DNA of 64,000 bases, from the NCBI RefSeq assembly GCF_001187905.1, contig NZ_LGIS01000018.1, positions 1 to 64,000 of the forward strand. Reading direction: 5' to 3'. The stretch is from Pantoea sp. RIT-PI-b (GTDB lineage Bacteria > Pseudomonadota > Gammaproteobacteria > Enterobacterales > Enterobacteriaceae). The translations under genes and the position numbers were made by a program. Each line of letters begins with the position of its first letter. The first letter of the stretch is position 1. Under the pieces are notes generated by a model that saw only the letters and a program-made list of their open reading frames with translations, was not told the DNA's origin and ran no database searches. Below are positions 53,819 through 62,543 of the stretch, one piece after another.

Positions 53819-54310
53819 TTAGCGCATCACGCAGCTGATACGTGGTAAAAATTCATTAGTGCGTACTTTAGGAGCAACAATTTCTCGCGTGCGTTCTGTA
53901 ACATCAAATCCGGCCTGTCGACAAAGTACGCAGGGATCATTACTTTCGTGCAGTGCTTGTTGGGTTTCCTTATCGAGTTGCCTTTTGCGACAGAAGAGCG
54001 GCGTGCAGCCGAGTACGTGTTTAAACGACCGCGTGAAAGATTGCTGACTTTCAAAGTGGTATTTTACGGCCAGGCTAATTATCGGCGCGTTGCTGTTTTT
54101 CAAATCATTGATGCAGTGAATCAGTTTCTTTTTACGAATGTAGCGTGCCAGGGTTTCATTGTGATAGCGGGCAAAAAGTTTCTGCAAATACCATTTTGAA
54201 TAGCCCGATTTTAATGCGATATCATCAATGCTTAAACGTTGATCCAAATTAGACATAATCCATTCGGTCACCGAATCAATCACCCCTTCATTATATTTTT
54301 GCTGTGTCAT
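53819..54310 (-). CDS. AraC family regulator, MarA/SoxS-like, with Cys-rich tail
   Basis: A 163-residue protein consisting mainly of the two-helix-turn-helix AraC domain: 'IDDIALKSGYSKWYLQKLFA' (about 28-47) and 'ISLAVKYHFESQQSFTRSFK' followed by 'HVLGCTPLFCRKRQ' (about 78-111). This is the MarA/SoxS/Rob arrangement without an effector domain. The tail of about 45 residues contains 'NDPCVLCRQAGFDV', a CxxC that could bind metal or sense redox; this is inference. AGGAGG precedes the ATG. It is divergent from the exported hydrolase gene. Confidence 0.88.
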   Translation of the reverse strand: MTQQKYNEGVIDSVTEWIMSNLDQRLSIDDIALKSGYSKWYLQKLFARYHNETLARYIRKKKLIHCINDLKNSNAPIISLAVKYHFESQQSFTRSFKHVLGCTPLFCRKRQLDKETQQALHESNDPCVLCRQAGFDVTERTREIVAPKVRTNEFLPRISCVMR

Positions 54311-54626
54311 TGTAGTCCTCCATAAACACTTAGAGAGTGTAATTTAATTAATCTTTCCAATCTGCAATTAATGTAAAGTTTTCTGATTATTTGGCTTATT
54401 TATTATTTGTCATCAAGACTGGTCTTGTTTCCCGTGCGCAAAACCGTTTGCGTGTTGTTCTGATGTTGAATATTTATCGTAATAACGGACGTTATTATTA
54501 ACTCAAATTTTTCATAGTGTTGATGGGCTAAATGTAAAATTTACATCCCTCTGCGGCACACGCCATCAATACGTAAAACGGATTAACGTGTCAGACTGAA
54601 GGTTTTCTCTGTTAAGGAAGGGCAAT
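54311..54626. other. AT-rich intergenic region with three palindromes
   Basis: A 316-base divergent region without a gene. It contains CGCAAA-ACCG-TTTGCG (54437-54452), AATAACG-GA-CGTTATT (54481-54496) and ATGTAAA-A-TTTACAT (54532-54546), each perfectly paired. It is much richer in A and T than the flanking genes. The palindromes may be regulator sites for the AraC and hydrolase genes. Confidence 0.6.
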
Positions 54627-55649
54627 ATGGGTTTTCGTTTTAAGACAAAACAGTCACTTGCCGTTATTCTGGCCACGGTGGCGATAGCCAGTACTGCACC
54701 TGCGTTCGCCGCCAATGTGTATGGCGAACAGCTGGAAGGCTTCCGCTATCCCTATCCACTGCAGCACTTTTCCTTCTCTTCGCAGCAGCAAACGCTGAGC
54801 ATGGGCTATATGGACGTTAAGCCTGAGCAGCAGGCCAATGGAGCCACCGTAGTACTGATGCACGGCAAAAATTTCTGCGGCGCCACCTGGGACGACACCA
54901 TCAAAGCGCTGAGCCAGAAAGGCTATCGTGTGATTGCGCCGGATCAGATTGGCTTCTGCAGTTCAACCAAACCGGCCAACTATCAATACACCTTCCAGCA
55001 GTTGGCGCAGAACACCCATCAACTGTTGCAGCAGCTCGGCGTCGAAAACGCCATCATCATTGGGCACTCAACCGGCGGTATGCTGGCAACGCGCTACGCG
55101 CTGATGTATCCCAGGCAAACGCAGCAGCTGGTGCTGGTGAACCCTATTGGTTTAGAGGACTGGAAAGCCAAAGGCGCGCCGTGGCGCTCGGTCGATCAGT
55201 GGTATCAGCGTGAACTCAAACTGGACGCGGCGGGCATCAAGAAGTACGAGCAACAGACCTATTACAGCGGCCAGTGGAAGCCGGAATATGACAAATGGGT
55301 CGATATGCTGGCAGGTTTGAACGGCGGGCCGGGGCACAAGAAAGTGGCGTGGAACTCGGCGTTAATCTACGACATGATTTTCACTCAGCCGGTCTATTAC
55401 GAGTTTAAAGATTTACGCGTCCCAACCACCCTGATGATTGGTACCGCCGATACCACGGCGATTGGCAGTGATATTGCGCCACCGGAAGTGAAAGCGAAGC
55501 TGGGGCATTACAACGTCCTGGGTAAGCAGGTGGCGCAGATGATTCCCGGTGCCCGTTTAATCGAATTCCCGGGCATGGGACATGCGCCGCAAATGGAAGA
55601 GCCGCAGAAATTTAATCAGCAATTGGTTGAGGCGCTGACGCGTAAATAG
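54627..55649 (+). CDS. Exported alpha/beta hydrolase
   Basis: A 340-residue protein with a Sec signal peptide (to about residue 29, ending 'TAPAFA'). The alpha/beta hydrolase fold shows 'GATVVLMHGKNFCGATWDDT' with the HG oxyanion segment, 'VIAPDQIGFCSSTKP', the nucleophile elbow GHSTGG (Ser about 149), an acid near 'MIGTADTTAIG' and His in 'FPGMGHAPQME'. Hence it is a periplasmic or secreted hydrolase of esterase or lactonase type; the substrate is unknown. AAGGAAG precedes the ATG. It is divergent from the AraC gene and likely under its control. A short hairpin lies after the stop. Confidence 0.88.
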   Translation: MGFRFKTKQSLAVILATVAIASTAPAFAANVYGEQLEGFRYPYPLQHFSFSSQQQTLSMGYMDVKPEQQANGATVVLMHGKNFCGATWDDTIKALSQKGYRVIAPDQIGFCSSTKPANYQYTFQQLAQNTHQLLQQLGVENAIIIGHSTGGMLATRYALMYPRQTQQLVLVNPIGLEDWKAKGAPWRSVDQWYQRELKLDAAGIKKYEQQTYYSGQWKPEYDKWVDMLAGLNGGPGHKKVAWNSALIYDMIFTQPVYYEFKDLRVPTTLMIGTADTTAIGSDIAPPEVKAKLGHYNVLGKQVAQMIPGARLIEFPGMGHAPQMEEPQKFNQQLVEALTRK

Positions 55650-55671
55650 CGGCCAAACGCAATGATTATGA

Positions 55672-55691
55672 GGTCGCCACGGTTGGCGACC
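55672..55691. repeat. Single REP-like hairpin
   Basis: GGTCGCCACGGTTGGCGACC: arms as in family 1 but with loop CGGT instead of the TGAA/TTAA core. It lies between convergent genes and may act as a weak terminator. Confidence 0.55.
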
Positions 55692-55697
55692 CGCTTG

Positions 55698-56672
55698 TTA
55701 TACGCTCTGCTGCTTTTTGCCGTTTTTAGCGGCGTACATACGCTCATCGCTGCCTTCCAGCAGCTGCTCCAGCGATTGCGGATGGTCGGGATCAAACTCA
55801 ACAATTCCCGATGAGAAGTGCAGAACGTAGCGACGATCCAAATCCTGGGTTTGCTGCTGCAGGAACCGATCAAAGCGCGCCAGCACGCCTTCGGCATCGG
55901 CTTGCTGCAAGCCGTTAAACAGCACCACAAACTCATCGCCGCCCAGGCGGGCAAAGATATCCGCATGGCGGAAGCTCACCTTCATGGCATCAGCAAAATC
56001 CATGAGCGCACGGTCGCCTTCGCGGTGGCCGAGCGTATCATTGATGGCTTTAAAGCGATCGAGATCGAGGAAGGTCAGGCTGGCGGGTAACTGCTTCACC
56101 TGGCACTCATTCAGCGCCAGCTGGCCGAGCGTCATAAAGCCGCGGCGGTTGGTGATTTGCGTCAGCTCATCGGAGGTGGCGGTCTGAAATGCGACCAATT
56201 CCGCTTCCGCCATGGCAGCCAGATCGCGCAGGGTATGGATATCGTCAGCGTCAAACTCGCGCACATGATGGTCAATCAGACACAGCGTGCCGACTTTAGC
56301 GCCAGCGGGCGTGCGCAGCGGACAACCGGCGTAAAAACGTATCGGATTGTCGTTATCTTTCACCAGCGGGTTGTCGCAGAAACGCTCATCTTCTAAGGGA
56401 TTTTCCACCACCATCACATCGTCTTGCAGAATGGCATGGCCGCAGAAGGAGGTATTGCGCGGCGCGGTGGCAGCACTCGGTCCAGCGATGGATTTGAACC
56501 ACTGATGGTCCTCTTCCATTAAGCTCACGAGCGCCACCGGCACGCCAAACAGACGACGGGCAAGGCGGGTTAAACGGTCGAAACGCTCTTCTGCCGGCGT
56601 ATGCAGAATGTTGAGCGCACGTAACTGGGCCAGACGATGTGACTCGTCCGCAGGCAGTGCAGGTGCTTTCAT
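55698..56672 (-). CDS. GAF-GGDEF diguanylate cyclase
   Basis: A 324-residue cytoplasmic protein. The N-terminal GAF domain (about 15-160) includes 'VPVALVSLMEEDHQWFKSIA', 'FCGHAIL' and 'FYAGCPLRTPAGAKVGTLCL'. The GGDEF domain has the active-site GGDEF at residues 244-248 and an inhibitory RxxD (RHAD, 235-238) exactly five residues before it. It is therefore likely an active cyclase with product feedback. The start at 56672 (MKAPALPADESHRL) gives a complete GAF domain; upstream in-frame starts add an unlikely Cys-rich extension. The GAF ligand is unknown. Confidence 0.92.
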   Translation of the reverse strand: MKAPALPADESHRLAQLRALNILHTPAEERFDRLTRLARRLFGVPVALVSLMEEDHQWFKSIAGPSAATAPRNTSFCGHAILQDDVMVVENPLEDERFCDNPLVKDNDNPIRFYAGCPLRTPAGAKVGTLCLIDHHVREFDADDIHTLRDLAAMAEAELVAFQTATSDELTQITNRRGFMTLGQLALNECQVKQLPASLTFLDLDRFKAINDTLGHREGDRALMDFADAMKVSFRHADIFARLGGDEFVVLFNGLQQADAEGVLARFDRFLQQQTQDLDRRYVLHFSSGIVEFDPDHPQSLEQLLEGSDERMYAAKNGKKQQSV

Positions 56673-56780
56673 CGCGTTACTCTTATTAATTATGGAATTA
56701 CGACAACACTGGTGTTTTTGCCACACAGGCAGAAAGCGCCGGGCAGTGGCTGCGATAACCACTGCCAAGCGTAACGAGGA

Positions 56781-57758
56781 TCAGAGCATTTTTTGCTCGG
56801 CGAGATCAAGGGCAAAATAGCTGAAAATGAGATCGGCGCCGGCACGTTTAATCGCACCGAGGCTTTCCAGAACCACATTGCGTTCGTCGATGGCACCGGC
56901 CTGCGCGGCGAATTTAATCATCGCGTATTCACCGCTAACCTGGTACGCAGCCAGCGGCAGCGTGGTGCGCTCGCGGATGTCACGCAGGATATCGAGGTAG
57001 GCTCCGGCCGGTTTGACCATCAGGGAATCAGCGCCTTCCGCTTCATCAATCAGCGACTCACGAATCGCTTCGCGGCGGTTCATGGGATTCATCTGATAAG
57101 TCTTACGGTCGCCTTTCAGCGCGGTACCTGCCGCTTCACGGAACGGACCGTAGAAGGAAGAAGCGAACTTGGTGGAGTACGACATGATAGCGGTATCGGT
57201 GAAGCCGGCAGCGTCCAGCGCCTGACGGATCGCTTTTACCTGACCATCCATCGCGGCAGAAGGTGCGATAAAGTCCGCACCGGCCTGCGCCGCCACTACC
57301 GCTTGCTTACCGAGGTTGATCAGCGTTTGGTCGTTATCGACGCCGTGATCGCACAGTACGCCGCAATGGCCGTGGCTGGTGTATTCGCAGAAGCAGGTAT
57401 CGGACATCACGATCATTTCCGGCACGGTGTCTTTGCAAATACGCGACATACGCGCCACCAGGCCATTTTCATTCCAGGCATCGCTGCCGGTGGCGTCGGT
57501 GTGGTGTGAAATGCCAAAGGTCATCACAGAACGGATGCCCGCTTTGGCAATACGCTCGATCTCATACGCCAGTCGTTTCTCAGGAATACGCATCACGCCC
57601 GGCATGGCGTTAATAGGCACGTAGTCATCTACGCCCTCTTCGACGAAGATCGGCAGCGCCAGATCGTTCAGGCTCAGGTTGGATTCCTGGAACATTTCGC
57701 GCATTGACGCGCTTTTACGCAGCCTTCTTGGGCGCTGGATAAGATTAAATTCAGACAT
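56781..57758 (-). CDS. hemB: Porphobilinogen synthase (5-aminolevulinate dehydratase)
   Basis: A 325-residue enzyme that condenses two 5-aminolevulinate molecules to porphobilinogen in haem synthesis. The zinc-binding cysteines are in '[20 protein letters not shown]'. Active-site Lys blocks are '[16 protein letters not shown]' and '[11 protein letters not shown]'. It aligns with E. coli HemB. I prefer the ATG at 57758 to the in-frame TTG at 57767. It is transcribed alone. Confidence 0.97.
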   Translation of the reverse strand: MSEFNLIQRPRRLRKSASMREMFQESNLSLNDLALPIFVEEGVDDYVPINAMPGVMRIPEKRLAYEIERIAKAGIRSVMTFGISHHTDATGSDAWNENGLVARMSRICKDTVPEMIVMSDTCFCEYTSHGHCGVLCDHGVDNDQTLINLGKQAVVAAQAGADFIAPSAAMDGQVKAIRQALDAAGFTDTAIMSYSTKFASSFYGPFREAAGTALKGDRKTYQMNPMNRREAIRESLIDEAEGADSLMVKPAGAYLDILRDIRERTTLPLAAYQVSGEYAMIKFAAQAGAIDERNVVLESLGAIKRAGADLIFSYFALDLAEQKML

Positions 57759-57835
57759 GCTTGACAACTTTTGCAGGTTAAAAAAGTGGCAATAGTTTAC
57801 CCCTTTTCACGGCTGCGGATGAAGGATTGTGTGCG

Positions 57836-57866
57836 GAAACGAAAACTCCCGCCGGGCGGCGGGAGT
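57836..57866 (-). terminator. Intrinsic terminator of proP
   Basis: Minus strand: ACTCCCGCC, loop GCCC, GGCGGGAGT, then TTTCGTTT. The stem has nine pairs and starts a few bases after the proP stop. Confidence 0.85.
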
Positions 57867-57874
57867 GGGGAAGA

Positions 57875-59380
57875 TTACTCGTTGATGTCCGGGTGCTGCT
57901 GCACCAGGTTTTTACGTTTCGCCTCAAGCTTGGCGATCTCACCATCAATATCTTCGATTTTCTGCTCGATGTTGTCGTGATGCTCCTGCAGGATTTCACG
58001 CGCCTCTTCCATGTCCGAGGCCGCCGGTGTTGCGCCGCGCAGCGGCTTGTTGGCGGTCTCTTTCATGTAGATACCGGTGATTAAGCCAATCACTGCCACC
58101 ACCATCAGGTAGTAAGCCGGCATATACAGATTGTTGGTGGCTTCAACCAGATAGGCAGTCAGCGTTGGCGTTAAACCGGCAACCAATACCGAAATGTTGA
58201 ACGCACTCGCCAGCGCACTGTAGCGGATGTGCGTCGGGAACATCGCAGGCAGCGACGAAGCCATCACACCGGTAAAGGCGTTGAGGATCACCGCCATCAG
58301 CAGCAGACCAGCAAAAATCAGGCCCAGCACGCCGCTATTGATCAACATGAAGGCCGGAATCGCGAAGATGAACAATGCGATGCTGCCGATGATAACAAAC
58401 GGACGACGACCAAAGCGGTCACTCAGCATCCCCATTACCGGCTGCACAAACAGCATACCCATCATGATGGCGATGATAATCAGCACACCGTGATCTTCCG
58501 AGTAGTGCAGGTTATGCGACAGGTAGCTCGGCATGTAGGTCAGCAACATGTAGTAGGTCACGTTGGTGGCGATCACCAGACCGATACAGGCCAGCAGGCT
58601 TTTCCAGTGTTTAGTCGCGATCTCTTTGAACGAGACTTTCGGGCCATCGCGCAGACCTTCGCGGTCACCCTGTTCCAGCTTCTCAACGTGCTGCTGGAAC
58701 GCCGGGGTCTCTTCCAGCGCATGACGCAGATACAGACCGATAATACCCAGCGGCAGCGCGAGGAAGAACGGCAGACGCCAGCCCCATTCGAGGAACTTCT
58801 CTTCACCAATGATAGTGGAAATCAGGACCACGACGCCCGCACCCAGCACGAAGCCGGCAATGGAGCCGAAATCAAGCCAGCTGCCCATAAAGCCGCGCTT
58901 ACGGTCTGGCGAGTATTCGGCGACGAAGATTGAGGCGCCGGTGTATTCACCGCCGACCGAGAAGCCCTGCGCCATTTTCGCCAACAGCAGCAGCACCGGT
59001 GCCCAGATGCCAATCGAGGCATAAGAGGGTATCAGGCCGATACAGAAGGTACTGATCGACATGATGACAATGGTGATGGAGAGGATTTTTTGACGACCGT
59101 ATTTGTCGCCCAGCATACCGAAGAACAGGCCGCCCAGCGGACGGATCAGGAATGGCACCGAGAAGGTTGCCAGTGCGGCAATCATCTGAATACCTGGCGT
59201 TACGTCCGGGAAAAACACTTTACCCAGCGCATACGCCACAAAGCCATAAACACCAAAATCAAACCACTCCATCGCGTTGCCCAGCGAAGCCGCGGTAATG
59301 GCTTTACGTAAACGGGAGTCGTCGATAATTGTGACATCATCAATCCCGATAGGTTTTACACGCTTCCTACGTAGTTTCAT
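57875..59380 (-). CDS. proP: Proline/betaine osmolyte transporter ProP
   Basis: A 501-residue MFS H+ symporter that imports proline, glycine betaine and related osmolytes and senses osmolality. It aligns over its length with E. coli ProP: 'LRKAITAASLGNAMEWFDFG', 'FFGMLGDKYGRQKILSITIV', 'EYTGASIFVAEYSPDRKRGF'. The C-terminal coiled coil ('ILQEHHDNIEQKIEDIDGEI' then 'AKLEAKRKNLVQQHP'), which tunes the osmotic response in E. coli, is present. The ATG at 59380 matches the E. coli start. A strong leader hairpin lies 32 bases upstream. Confidence 0.96.
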   Translation of the reverse strand: MKLRRKRVKPIGIDDVTIIDDSRLRKAITAASLGNAMEWFDFGVYGFVAYALGKVFFPDVTPGIQMIAALATFSVPFLIRPLGGLFFGMLGDKYGRQKILSITIVIMSISTFCIGLIPSYASIGIWAPVLLLLAKMAQGFSVGGEYTGASIFVAEYSPDRKRGFMGSWLDFGSIAGFVLGAGVVVLISTIIGEEKFLEWGWRLPFFLALPLGIIGLYLRHALEETPAFQQHVEKLEQGDREGLRDGPKVSFKEIATKHWKSLLACIGLVIATNVTYYMLLTYMPSYLSHNLHYSEDHGVLIIIAIMMGMLFVQPVMGMLSDRFGRRPFVIIGSIALFIFAIPAFMLINSGVLGLIFAGLLLMAVILNAFTGVMASSLPAMFPTHIRYSALASAFNISVLVAGLTPTLTAYLVEATNNLYMPAYYLMVVAVIGLITGIYMKETANKPLRGATPAASDMEEAREILQEHHDNIEQKIEDIDGEIAKLEAKRKNLVQQHPDINE

Positions 59381-59737
59381 GCAGTTACCCTGTATTGGAA
59401 TTCGAAAAATCCTCAACGCTGCGGACTCAAAGAATGCTAACAGTCCGCGGCGTTGAGAAAATTAAAGCATAGCCGTGAAATAACGATTTTCCCTGGCCTG
59501 CCTGGCAATTATTAGGGGGGTAATGATTGCCAACCGCGACAGAGTATACCGATTTTGTGTGATATTTGTCATGTTTCCGCCATTAACTGTCTATTTTTTA
59601 GCTAATGCTGTGGCTTATAGCGTGTTTAAACGAGTCAAAAAAACCAGCTAAATCTCGTAGTAATTTGCGGTAAGCGTGCGCCAAACGCTGAAACTACTTA
59701 TACTTGCGCCAATTGCTTTTTGGAAATCAGGATCCGC
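59381..59737. other. Divergent region between proP and the ToxR-like gene
   Basis: A 357-base gap without a gene. It contains the proP leader hairpin (59412-59457). The rest is AT-rich and presumably holds the proP promoters and the promoter of the ToxR-like regulator. No secure regulator site was identified. Confidence 0.5.
59412..59457 (-). promoter_or_regulatory. Leader hairpin upstream of proP (possible attenuator)
   Basis: CTCAACGCTGCGGACT (59412-59427) pairs with AGTCCGCGGCGTTGAG (59442-59457): 16 pairs with one G-T and a 14-base loop. On the proP strand it is followed by GATTTTTCG, so it has the form of an intrinsic terminator 32 bases before the start codon. It may attenuate transcription or be a binding site for an RNA chaperone such as ProQ; this is inference. 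Confidence 0.6.
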
Positions 59738-60538
59738 ATGGCGCGCTTTGTTTTGTTTGCCAAAAGTCTCTGTTTTGATGCCAAACAACAGGTGTTATAT
59801 CCGCTGAATTCTCCCGCCCAGCGCGTGGCGCTGACGCCTTTGCAAAGCGCCATGTTGCATCGTGTGGTTAACGCGCAGGGGAAGCTGGTGCGCAATCAGG
59901 CGCTGCATGTGCTGTTCCAGCGTGAAACCTCGGATGCTCCCTTTGCCGAGCGGCTTACCGTTGCCATCATTGAGATCAATCGTCTGGCGCAGCTGGCAGA
60001 TGCTCCGGGTCCGTTGATTCATCATGTGCCGTTAATCGGCTGCGTGCTGGCGGAGCAGGTGGATGTTGTGCCTGTCGATGACGATGCGCCTTCTCTTCCG
60101 GCCGCAGAAACAACGCCAGTGGCGTCGCCCGAACCGCTGACGAAACCGCCGCTAGTAAAGAAAAAATCCTGGCGACTGCGCGGCGTGCTGGCGGCGGCGC
60201 TGCTGCTCAATGCAGGCCTGGCATTGATGGCACGCCAGGAGTTTGTGCCAACCGACCATGAAGGTACGCGCTACAAATCTTATGGGCAGGAGCAGCAGAC
60301 GCAGGTGTTTATTACCGAAAGCCTCTCCGCAGATTCGTACGTGGTGAAAGATGCACTCACCCGGTTCCGTGCCTTAAAACCTCACTTGCCCGATGGCTCC
60401 GTCCCGCAGTTGTTGTACATCAACCGCTCGCGCACCCGCGTATTTACCAGCGCCTTCCTCTGCGCTAAACCGATGGCGCAAAAGAATAACGAATGCATGT
60501 CGTGGATGGTTTTTTTCCAGGAGTTACCGGATGCGTAA
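59738..60538 (+). CDS. ToxR/CadC/MarT-like membrane transcriptional regulator
   Basis: A 266-residue protein. The N-terminal region has the pattern of an OmpR-type winged helix domain: 'VLYPLNSPAQRVALTPLQSA', 'MLHRVVNAQGKLVRNQALHV', 'RLTVAIIEINRLAQL' (about 20-90). A Pro/Ala-rich linker leads to one membrane helix (about 149-167, 'RGVLAAALLLNAGLALMA'), then a periplasmic domain with two Cys ('SAFLCAKP' and 'NNECMSW'). This is the ToxR/CadC layout, in which the outer domain senses and the inner domain binds DNA. CAGGA precedes the ATG at 59738. The next gene overlaps its stop by eight bases. Confidence 0.82.
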   Translation: MARFVLFAKSLCFDAKQQVLYPLNSPAQRVALTPLQSAMLHRVVNAQGKLVRNQALHVLFQRETSDAPFAERLTVAIIEINRLAQLADAPGPLIHHVPLIGCVLAEQVDVVPVDDDAPSLPAAETTPVASPEPLTKPPLVKKKSWRLRGVLAAALLLNAGLALMARQEFVPTDHEGTRYKSYGQEQQTQVFITESLSADSYVVKDALTRFRALKPHLPDGSVPQLLYINRSRTRVFTSAFLCAKPMAQKNNECMSWMVFFQELPDA

Positions 60539-61001
60539 ATCTTTGCTGGGCAGCGCTATTTTTGTCGCCTTTATCTTGCCGTGGGCGCTGGTATTGCTCA
60601 TTCGTCCCGCTGAGCCGGTGCCAGAATGGTGTGAGTTTCCCTACCGCATTGATAATGAAGGAAAGCCAGCAGGAACGATTGAGGCGACTTCACGTAATCG
60701 CTATAAAGCCGATGGCAGCGGCAGTGCCATGCTGCTTGGCACGGTAACTTCAAGCGATAGCCACTATCGGCTGCACCGCATCTCCAGCGGCACATGGCAT
60801 CGCCAGGGGGATTTCATGCGGGTCTATACGCAAAAAGTCCAGGTCATGGGCGACGATACCTTACCTGCGGCCCTCGCACCCATCATCCTTTTCACCTCGG
60901 CCCGTGAAGCAAATAATGATTTTTATCAGATGTATCAACTGCCGAATGGTGACCAAATAATCAATTATGCTGGTATGCCGCGGCTTTATTGCCATACCTG
61001 A
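60531..61001 (+). CDS. FidL-like membrane protein, partner of the ToxR-like regulator
   Basis: A 156-residue protein with one N-terminal helix ('LLGSAIFVAFILPWALVLLI') and a periplasmic domain with 'EWCEFPYRIDN' and a final 'PRLYCHT' whose Cys could pair. It overlaps the preceding regulator gene by eight bases, with CAGGAG before its ATG, so the two are translationally coupled. The arrangement mirrors marT-fidL of Salmonella SPI-3 and toxR-toxS of Vibrio, in which the small partner stabilises or modulates the regulator. The FidL identity is inferred from size, topology and context, not from a search. Confidence 0.65.
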   Translation: MRKSLLGSAIFVAFILPWALVLLIRPAEPVPEWCEFPYRIDNEGKPAGTIEATSRNRYKADGSGSAMLLGTVTSSDSHYRLHRISSGTWHRQGDFMRVYTQKVQVMGDDTLPAALAPIILFTSAREANNDFYQMYQLPNGDQIINYAGMPRLYCHT

Positions 61002-61112
61002 TTGTTGCGCAAATAAATAAGAAAAACTTACCATTAAGCGAGGCGGTAACCACTGCTTGCCAGCTCTAAAACATTCAGTAATACTCTGCCGCCTTGCTTT
61101 GGTGGAGTGTTC

Positions 61113-61595
61113 ATGTCGAGGAAAAACGCCCAGCTTTTTGAGAATCCCTGGCTATCAATGATTGACAGTGTAGAAAGGAATCTTATCAATCTTGTGCCTG
61201 CGGCACCGCGTACGGCTGCCGTTCCTGCTGCCTCGATCGAATGGATAAACTGTGGTGAGCGTGCGGATGCGCAGCTGGCATTACTGGCGCAACAACCGGA
61301 TGAGCTGTTGCTGCGCCTGAAAAGCTGGCGCCAGGCGGGATTACTCTCCAGTCAGGCGCTGGAAAGCGTGCGCCAGCTACAACGGCTGACGCAAACCAGC
61401 ATCGCACGCAACCAACCCATCACGCAGCTTGATGAATATCAACAGCTGGTAGGGCAATTAACGCCCACGCTGGAACGCATCAACCAACGTCTTAACGCGC
61501 AGCGCGATCTGCCAACCAGCGCACTGGCGGAAGACAGCCTTGAAGTGGCACTACGCATTGCCGAAAAACGTCGCGCGGGCCGCTCAGAGCAGTGA
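61113..61595 (+). CDS. Protein of unknown function
   Basis: A 160-residue, mostly helical soluble protein without signal or membrane segment. 'LLLRLKSWRQAGLLSSQALE' and 'SVRQLQRLTQTSIARNQPIT' suggest helical bundles; the C-terminal third is basic. I recognise no family. The ATG at 61113 follows GGTGGAG; a GTG two codons upstream is possible. It lies 111 bases after the FidL-like gene and may be its cotranscript. Its last 12 bases overlap the end of the convergent dehydrogenase gene. Confidence 0.72.
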   Translation: MSRKNAQLFENPWLSMIDSVERNLINLVPAAPRTAAVPAASIEWINCGERADAQLALLAQQPDELLLRLKSWRQAGLLSSQALESVRQLQRLTQTSIARNQPITQLDEYQQLVGQLTPTLERINQRLNAQRDLPTSALAEDSLEVALRIAEKRRAGRSEQ

Positions 61596-62543
61596 GCGCA
61601 GCGGCGCACCCGTTAACCATCCCTGAATATCCTCCACCGCCTGGGTAAAGTAGCTGTGATAGTTACTGTCGGCAACATAGCCGAGATGCGGCGTGGCCAG
61701 CACATTAGGTAGCTGGCGCAATGGATGATCCGCGGGCAGCGGCTCCTGTTCAAACACATCTAATCCCGCACCGGCCAACTGTCCGGATTGCAGCGCGGCG
61801 ATCATCGCGGCTTGATCGACAATACCCGCGCGCGAGGTGTTAATCAGCAGCGCGTCCGGCTTCATCTGCGCCAGCGCGGCTTCGTCCAGCAAATGGCGCG
61901 TACGATCGCTAAGCACCAGATGGATCGACACCACATCACTTGTATTCAGCAGCGCAGTCAGCGACGGCATGCGTTCCACGCCGCACTCTGCCGCGCGTTG
62001 CGCGGTTAAATTTTGGCTCCATGCGCACACCTGCATGCCAAACGCCTGCGCCACTTTGGCCATTTCGCCGCCAATTTTACCCAAGCCGAGTAAGCCCAGC
62101 GTTTTGCCATGCAGGCTCATCCCTAAGGTGTGCTGCCACGGCCCGTTGCTGCGCAGCGCCTGGTTCTCCGGCACGATGTGACGCGCCAGTCCAAGCAGCA
62201 ATCCCCAGCTGAGCTCCATCGGCGCGGCGCTGCTGCTGGCGGTGCCGCATACCGCGATATAGCGTTCGGCGCAGGCATCCAAATCAATTGAAGCATTGCG
62301 CATGCCGGAGGTGACCACCATTTTCAGATCAGGTAGGCGGCCAATGAGCTCGGCGCTGAGCGGCGTGCGCTCACGCATCACCACCAAAATGTCAGCATGG
62401 GCGATTTTCTTAACCAGTTCATCCTGGTCGGCGTAATGTTCAGTGAGGGAAGTGGTGTGAACCAGCGGTTCGAGAGACGCCCAATCGGCAAGCGTTAGGG
62501 CGACGTTCTGATAATCATCAAGAATGATGCAGTTCAGGTTCAT
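61584..62543 (-). CDS. D-2-hydroxyacid dehydrogenase family protein
   Basis: A 319-residue NAD-dependent dehydrogenase of the D-isomer-specific family. The substrate domain begins 'MNLNCIILDDYQNVALTLAD'. The nucleotide motif is 'GKTLGLLGLGKIGGEMAKVA', catalytic Arg lies in 'LINTSRAGIVD', Glu in 'LDVFEQEPLPADHPL' and His in 'NVLATPHLGYV'. Similar proteins are annotated phosphoglycerate or glyoxylate/hydroxypyruvate-type dehydrogenases; the substrate is open. GAGGAA precedes the ATG at 62543. This start lies inside the end of the upstream EAL gene (26-base overlap), implying coupling. Confidence 0.9.
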   Translation of the reverse strand: MNLNCIILDDYQNVALTLADWASLEPLVHTTSLTEHYADQDELVKKIAHADILVVMRERTPLSAELIGRLPDLKMVVTSGMRNASIDLDACAERYIAVCGTASSSAAPMELSWGLLLGLARHIVPENQALRSNGPWQHTLGMSLHGKTLGLLGLGKIGGEMAKVAQAFGMQVCAWSQNLTAQRAAECGVERMPSLTALLNTSDVVSIHLVLSDRTRHLLDEAALAQMKPDALLINTSRAGIVDQAAMIAALQSGQLAGAGLDVFEQEPLPADHPLRQLPNVLATPHLGYVADSNYHSYFTQAVEDIQGWLTGAPLRSLL

